A stretch of 33,626 nucleotides of DNA, from the NCBI GenBank assembly GCA_964371945.1, contig CAYJPA010000066.1, positions 1 through 33,626 of the forward strand, written 5' to 3'. Source of the stretch: CAYJPA01 sp964371945 (GTDB taxonomy: Bacteria; Chloroflexota; Chloroflexia; Thermomicrobiales; UBA6265). Made by a program: the position numbers and the translations under genes. Below, piece by piece: positions 30,117-33,626 of the stretch; position 1 is the first letter of the stretch; every line of letters starts with the position of its first letter. The notes under the pieces are model-generated. The model had not been told where the DNA came from and made no database searches. It saw only the letters and a program-made list of their open reading frames with translations.

Positions 30117-30833
30117 GTTGCGAAGACGCTCGCCGGGGCCTCGCGCCGTTTGCTGCTGAAGGCGGCGCTAGGTGCCATCGTCGGTGGGGCGTTGGGCCAG
30201 ATTGGTTTGGGGCAAACCGGGGCAGCGCGGGTTCTGCGAGCACCCGGTGCGATTTGCCAGAAGAACTCAGAGTGCGCCTCAAGAACATGTGGCCCTCGAG
30301 ACCGCACAGGGCGCTCTCGCTGTTCATGCGTGAACGCATCCCAGTGTCCGCAACCGAATGGGAACGGCGCCTGCCGCTCCGCGACCTGTACCGCCGGGAT
30401 CCGCGAGATCGCCAACAGTGTGGGCGCGAGCTGCGATGACGGCAACCTGTGCACCGTGAACGACACGTGCCAGGCGGACGGGCAATGCGTGGGCACGCCG
30501 AAGAACTGTGACGACAACAACGCCTGTACCGTCGACACCTGTGATCCCCAGCCGGGCACCTGCGTCTTCACTCCGACGGCGTGCAATGAATGTGCAAACG
30601 TGGCGGATTGTCCCTCCGAGTCGCTGTGCCTGCACGGAGGTTGCTTTCCGATCACCGTTGCTTTCGGCCCCGATTGCGACGATAGGTGCGCGGGAGACGC
30701 ATCTGTTGCCATCCTCAACGGCTCGTTCGTCTGCATTGCCTTCGGCCCCGGAGCGCTCGTCTGCGCAACGGATGCAGAGTGCCCCCTGGGTTGGACGTGC
30801 TTTAGCAACGTGTATTGCGTCGCCCCGTGCTAG
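30117..30833 (+). pseudogene. Cys-rich CTDC-repeat exported protein lacking its start
   Basis: The plus frame from 30117 reads VAKTLAGASRRLLLKAALGA, a typical Tat-type leader missing its first residues and start codon. A cysteine-rich body follows, with CQKNSECASRTCG, CDDGNLCTVNDTC, CDDNNACTVDTCDPQPGTC and a C-terminal CPLGWTCFSNVYCVAPC. The NxCTVxxC repeats resemble the Dictyostelium CTDC-type repeats found in some secreted bacterial proteins. The frame runs open further upstream, but only as antisense of the SDR gene. Loss of the start makes expression unlikely unless a fused start is used. Confidence 0.75.
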
Positions 30834-30872
30834 GGGAATCGCAATCGCGGAGGGACCGATCTCACGGCGGAA

Positions 30873-32921
30873 TCAAGTCCGGCGCGGACGACTGATCCGC
30901 CGCTTCACTTGCGCGGAGGCCGTCAAGACAGCTTGATCCGGCGAGCTGAGAGCGACCGGCGTGGCCTGGTCGCCGCCCGTCGGCCCGAAGATCAGCGAAG
31001 CGGCAACGTACGGTGTGAAAACCATTGGGGAGTCCATTCCGCTGCCGTCGGGTTTTGGCACCAAAGCCTGTGTCCAGCCGCGGATACCCCAGCCGTTCAT
31101 GTCCGGCGTCAGACCCCATGTTGACGGAATCCACTCCGTGGTGGATTGGAATGGAAATGGCGCGGGGGCCGAGTTCCCGAAGCCGATGGGTTGGATGCCG
31201 AGTGGGCTGAGGTCCCAGTAGAGATTGGGCAGCAACGCTAGCCAGTCCGGCTTTTCAAGCGGCGAATCCTTGGCGACGAACACCCGCACAAACGCGCCGG
31301 CTGTCGGGGTCGGCTCGGGAGAATCGTCGCAGCCGGTTGCCGACGCGACGCGCGGCTTTTCGTCTTTCACCCAGTCGAAGAGTCGCTTCTTCAGGTCAGC
31401 CGTGTCGTCCGCGATCTGCTTCTGCCACGCGGGATCGTCTCCGTGCAGACTCTTCATATCCGCGAGCGCGGCGATATCCTCCAGCAGACCCATCGTTTTG
31501 AACTCATCCGGATCCCATTTTTGCGCGCTCGCATCGACGTTCGCGCACCTTTTGTTGACGTCCTCGGCGCCAAGACCGCCCGCGATGAGCTCGCCATCAG
31601 CGATGAACTGGTTGTCGTACGGGTCGATCCATCCTGTCGACATGGTCCCATCGGCAAAGGTGAAGCGGATCGCTGGGCCGACCACCTCGACAGTCACCGG
31701 CTCGCTCTCGCCATCAGCTCCTTCGAACGAGATCGTGCCTTCGATCGCGAATGCCGTCGCGCCGAGCTCCTGGATGTAGCCCTCGCCGGTTGGCAGCGGC
31801 GGTGGGGTGTAATCGCTTTCGACCGGTGTGAGCTCGCTCAGATCGACGCGCACTTCGTTGCCCGCGATCGTAACCGGCACGCTCCCGATCAATTCGTTGG
31901 TTCCGCGTGAGCGCAGAGTCGGCGCGATGACATACCCAACTTCGGGCAGGATGTTGGCCGCGCTGTTGTAGGAAATCTGGACATTGAATGGGTGTTTCAG
32001 GCCGAGAAAGCCTGGCGCCACGAGATCGAGCCCGAGCGTGACCGTTTCGGCGCCATTGGCCGCGGTTTCAAGCGGCGCATCCAAGGTCATGACCGCGATC
32101 AAATGCCCGGCCTCTTGCTCGAGGTGCAGCGATTCGAGGCGCGTTCCGGCGGGCATGTCCTGCGGCGTCCACTCGATCGCTTTGTACTCTTTATGGAAGA
32201 CGTTCTCGAAGGCCATCCCTCGCGGAAGCGCCGAGACAAGACCCTGCTCGCCCTCGCCGGTGAGCGCCGAGATCCGCGCCGGCGTGGTGGTGATCTCGAA
32301 GTAGCGGTTGGGGAAGTTCGGATCGGGACAGTAATCGGCGTCCGCCACGATCCGGGAGCGGGTGGTCAGTACCCAGTCCGGTCCGATGCCGAGCGACGCC
32401 GGGAGCTCGAAGACCAGGTCGGTGAAATAGGTGTAGAAGCCGACGCCCTCGGCATCGACTTTTTCCTTGCCTCGTTTGACGGTCACCTTTTCGCTCTTGC
32501 CGACGGCGGCGGTGATCGCATCCCCGCTTGGAGGCGTGAAGATGACTGTGAGTGTGTGGCTCACCGGTTGATCGTAGAGCTCTTCGAGGAAGCTGAACGG
32601 CGCGAAAAAGCGCAGGGTCACGATGTAGCCGACGTCGGTCGACTGCATCCAGATCAACCGCAGATCCATTTCAGGCGGTTGGAGCAAACAATTGTCTCGG
32701 AGCGGCTCGAACCGGGCCCCCGGCTGCTGCGACATCGCGGTCGGCATGCCGGTCGTCCGGAAGGGATCGGAAACGCCGGTCAGGCTCAGGATCCGGCCCT
32801 CGCCGGGTTCGAGGATGATCGGATCGATGGATTGAGCCGCCGAGCTCGATGCCAGAGGCCCGAACGTTAGCAGCGCGACGACAACGAGTGCGATCAAGCG
32901 GAAGCGGTTGACGGAGGGCAT
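30873..32921 (-). CDS. Large secreted protein of unknown function
   Basis: The 682-residue product starts at ATG 32921 with GGAGGTG correctly spaced. Its signal peptide is FRLIALVVVALLTFGPLASS, cleaved near SSAAQS. The mature chain is beta-rich with several domain-like segments. These include VGYIVTLRFFAPFSFLEEL, TISFEGADGESEPVTVEVVG, DGTMSTGWIDPYDNQFIADG and a proline-rich junction near DDSPEPTPTAG. The C-terminal part is rich in W and P. No transmembrane anchor or sortase motif is visible, so it is probably released or wall-associated. I do not recognise a family. Confidence 0.85.
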   Translation of the reverse strand: MPSVNRFRLIALVVVALLTFGPLASSSAAQSIDPIILEPGEGRILSLTGVSDPFRTTGMPTAMSQQPGARFEPLRDNCLLQPPEMDLRLIWMQSTDVGYIVTLRFFAPFSFLEELYDQPVSHTLTVIFTPPSGDAITAAVGKSEKVTVKRGKEKVDAEGVGFYTYFTDLVFELPASLGIGPDWVLTTRSRIVADADYCPDPNFPNRYFEITTTPARISALTGEGEQGLVSALPRGMAFENVFHKEYKAIEWTPQDMPAGTRLESLHLEQEAGHLIAVMTLDAPLETAANGAETVTLGLDLVAPGFLGLKHPFNVQISYNSAANILPEVGYVIAPTLRSRGTNELIGSVPVTIAGNEVRVDLSELTPVESDYTPPPLPTGEGYIQELGATAFAIEGTISFEGADGESEPVTVEVVGPAIRFTFADGTMSTGWIDPYDNQFIADGELIAGGLGAEDVNKRCANVDASAQKWDPDEFKTMGLLEDIAALADMKSLHGDDPAWQKQIADDTADLKKRLFDWVKDEKPRVASATGCDDSPEPTPTAGAFVRVFVAKDSPLEKPDWLALLPNLYWDLSPLGIQPIGFGNSAPAPFPFQSTTEWIPSTWGLTPDMNGWGIRGWTQALVPKPDGSGMDSPMVFTPYVAASLIFGPTGGDQATPVALSSPDQAVLTASAQVKRRISRPRRT

Positions 32922-33367
32922 GGCACGCGCACCTCCAAATGAACTGCTCAGGGTTTGCGCTGGATTGTAGTGGAGTGCGGGGGGGTTGGATCGGCAGGTG
33001 AGATCGGGATCGCATGCGGGAGGTGTTTGGTCGATCCGATGGCGCGGGTAAAGACGAGTTCGGTGGTAGTGGAGGCGGGACAGATTGAGGTGTATGCAAA
33101 TCCGGCGGAATTGCCGGTTCAGGAGCGGACCGCAGTCGAAGGTGGAGCGCGGTGGGGATTGATCGCGCCTGCAAAGTCACACAATGTCACACTTTTCGGG
33201 GAGAGTGCGGTCGGGATGGTCGCGGTCGCGATGTCACAGAATGTCACAAAATGTCACACCTTGGCGGATTTTGATTGACATAATCCCGTAGTTTGACACT
33301 CCAATGCAAGGCGAGTTCGATGGTTTGGATCGCTCCAGACGGAAATCCAGAGTCTAACCCGGATTAT
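32922..33367. other. Intergenic region between the secreted protein and the IS element
   Basis: About 446 bp. A plus-strand frame of 107 codons (32955-33278) has no supporting motif and overlaps the TGTCACA repeats, so I do not call it a gene. Inverted copies of ATAATCC occur at 33280-33286 and, as GGATTAT, at 33361-33367, directly before the IS end. Confidence 0.5.
33174..33258 (+). promoter_or_regulatory. Cluster of TGTCACA motifs at 10-bp phase
   Basis: ATGTCACA occurs at 33184, 33231, 33241 and 33251, and AAGTCAC at 33174. The last three are exactly 10 bp apart, and the first pair is also 10 bp apart, so all lie on one face of the helix. This arrangement suggests cooperative binding of a regulator to short directly repeated sites, or a decayed minisatellite. 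No adjacent gene in the window is an obvious target; the promoter of the IS-side gene or the secreted protein are candidates. Confidence 0.5.
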
Positions 33368-33626
33368 GTAACTGTTCAGACTCGTGGGGTTGCGAGCAGG
33401 AGGCGGCATTGGTCGAAGGGGTTGAGGCCCTGCGCCCGCCAGGTGCCGAAGAGCGAGGCCAGCCGCATTTTGGCGGTGCTGCCGGCTGCTGAGCGGGTGC
33501 CGCCGCTGATCTTGCGGCTCACCACCAGGTGGCGCAGGCTGCGCCCGGCGGCATTGTTCGTGGGCGGCACCGCCGGGTCCTCGACAAAGACAAACAAGTC
33601 GGGCAGGTGCTTGTCGATCCGCAGAC
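33368..33626 (-). mobile_element. IS66-type insertion sequence, transposase 3' end (cut by the window edge)
   Basis: The minus-strand frame ending with TGA at 33376 encodes the C-terminus of an IS66-type DDE transposase. It reads VEDPAVPPTNNAAGRSLRHL, then RKISGGTRSAAGSTAK and SLFGTWRAQGLNPFDQC. The frame continues open to the window edge, so the N-terminus lies beyond it. IS66 elements normally have E in the NNxAER motif; here it is G (NNAAGR), which may inactivate the enzyme. The element's end is probably GTAACTGTTCAGA at 33368, since IS66 inverted repeats usually begin with GTAA. The other end and the target duplication are outside the window. Confidence 0.82.

Noticed and set aside
32955..33278. 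Plus-strand frame of 107 codons
   Set aside because: No family motif; its 3' part is made of the TGTCACA repeats.

Overview
The window looks like chromosomal DNA from a GC-rich free-living bacterium. Several traits would fit Chloroflexota, perhaps a Thermomicrobia-like lineage: Tat-type secreted cysteine-rich proteins, secreted beta-propeller/SH3b proteins, WYL regulators and many GTAG-headed palindromic repeats. This assignment is an inference from gene style; no rRNA or other phylogenetic marker is present. A run of exactly 100 N (10240-10339) marks a scaffold gap next to a tandem repeat, so this is a draft assembly.

Region 1 (1-9920) is a defence island. An IS- or MITE-like remnant lies in apparently non-coding DNA, followed by an orphan copy of the 3' end of hsdR. 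Then come rhuM1, rhuM2, hsdS, a HEPN-like gene and hsdR in one co-directional block, followed by a Fic-domain gene. No hsdM is present. The hsdR 3' end, a 33-bp conserved segment and a set of 40-bp phased repeats occur both before rhuM1 and before fic, so the block is bordered by direct repeats.

Region 2 (9921-16270) holds a gene tail, the scaffold gap and a 35-bp hairpin repeat array. Next come two paralogous secreted beta-propeller/SH3b proteins, a 2-haloacid-dehalogenase-type HAD gene, and a probable toxin-antitoxin pair (MerR-HTH/DUF433 plus a PIN-like partner). The pair sits between two direct copies of the HAD gene's 3' end.

Region 3 (16360-23520) is a co-directional run: a solute-binding-like protein without a signal peptide, a GT-C membrane glycosyltransferase, a small-molecule kinase of the APH family, a TPR/S41-like protein and a divergent enolase paralogue. 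The first three overlap (a 13-bp overlap, then GTGA). The enolase paralogue has changed active-site residues and is flanked by two copies of a structured repeat.

Region 4 (23520-33626) is mixed: an XRE regulator, REP-type elements, a nonsense-interrupted gene divergent from a WYL regulator, a DHA2 drug-efflux pump, a Tat-exported protein and a nitroreductase. It continues with a head-to-head junction where an SDR gene and a Cys-rich gene have both lost their 5' ends, then a large secreted protein of unknown function. Next is a cluster of TGTCACA motifs at 10-bp phase, and finally the 3' end of an IS66-type transposase running off the window.

The recurring theme is cargo between direct copies of a gene 3' end or a structured repeat (RM block, TA pair, enolase paralogue), together with palindromic elements whose stems vary by compensatory changes while the loop stays fixed.
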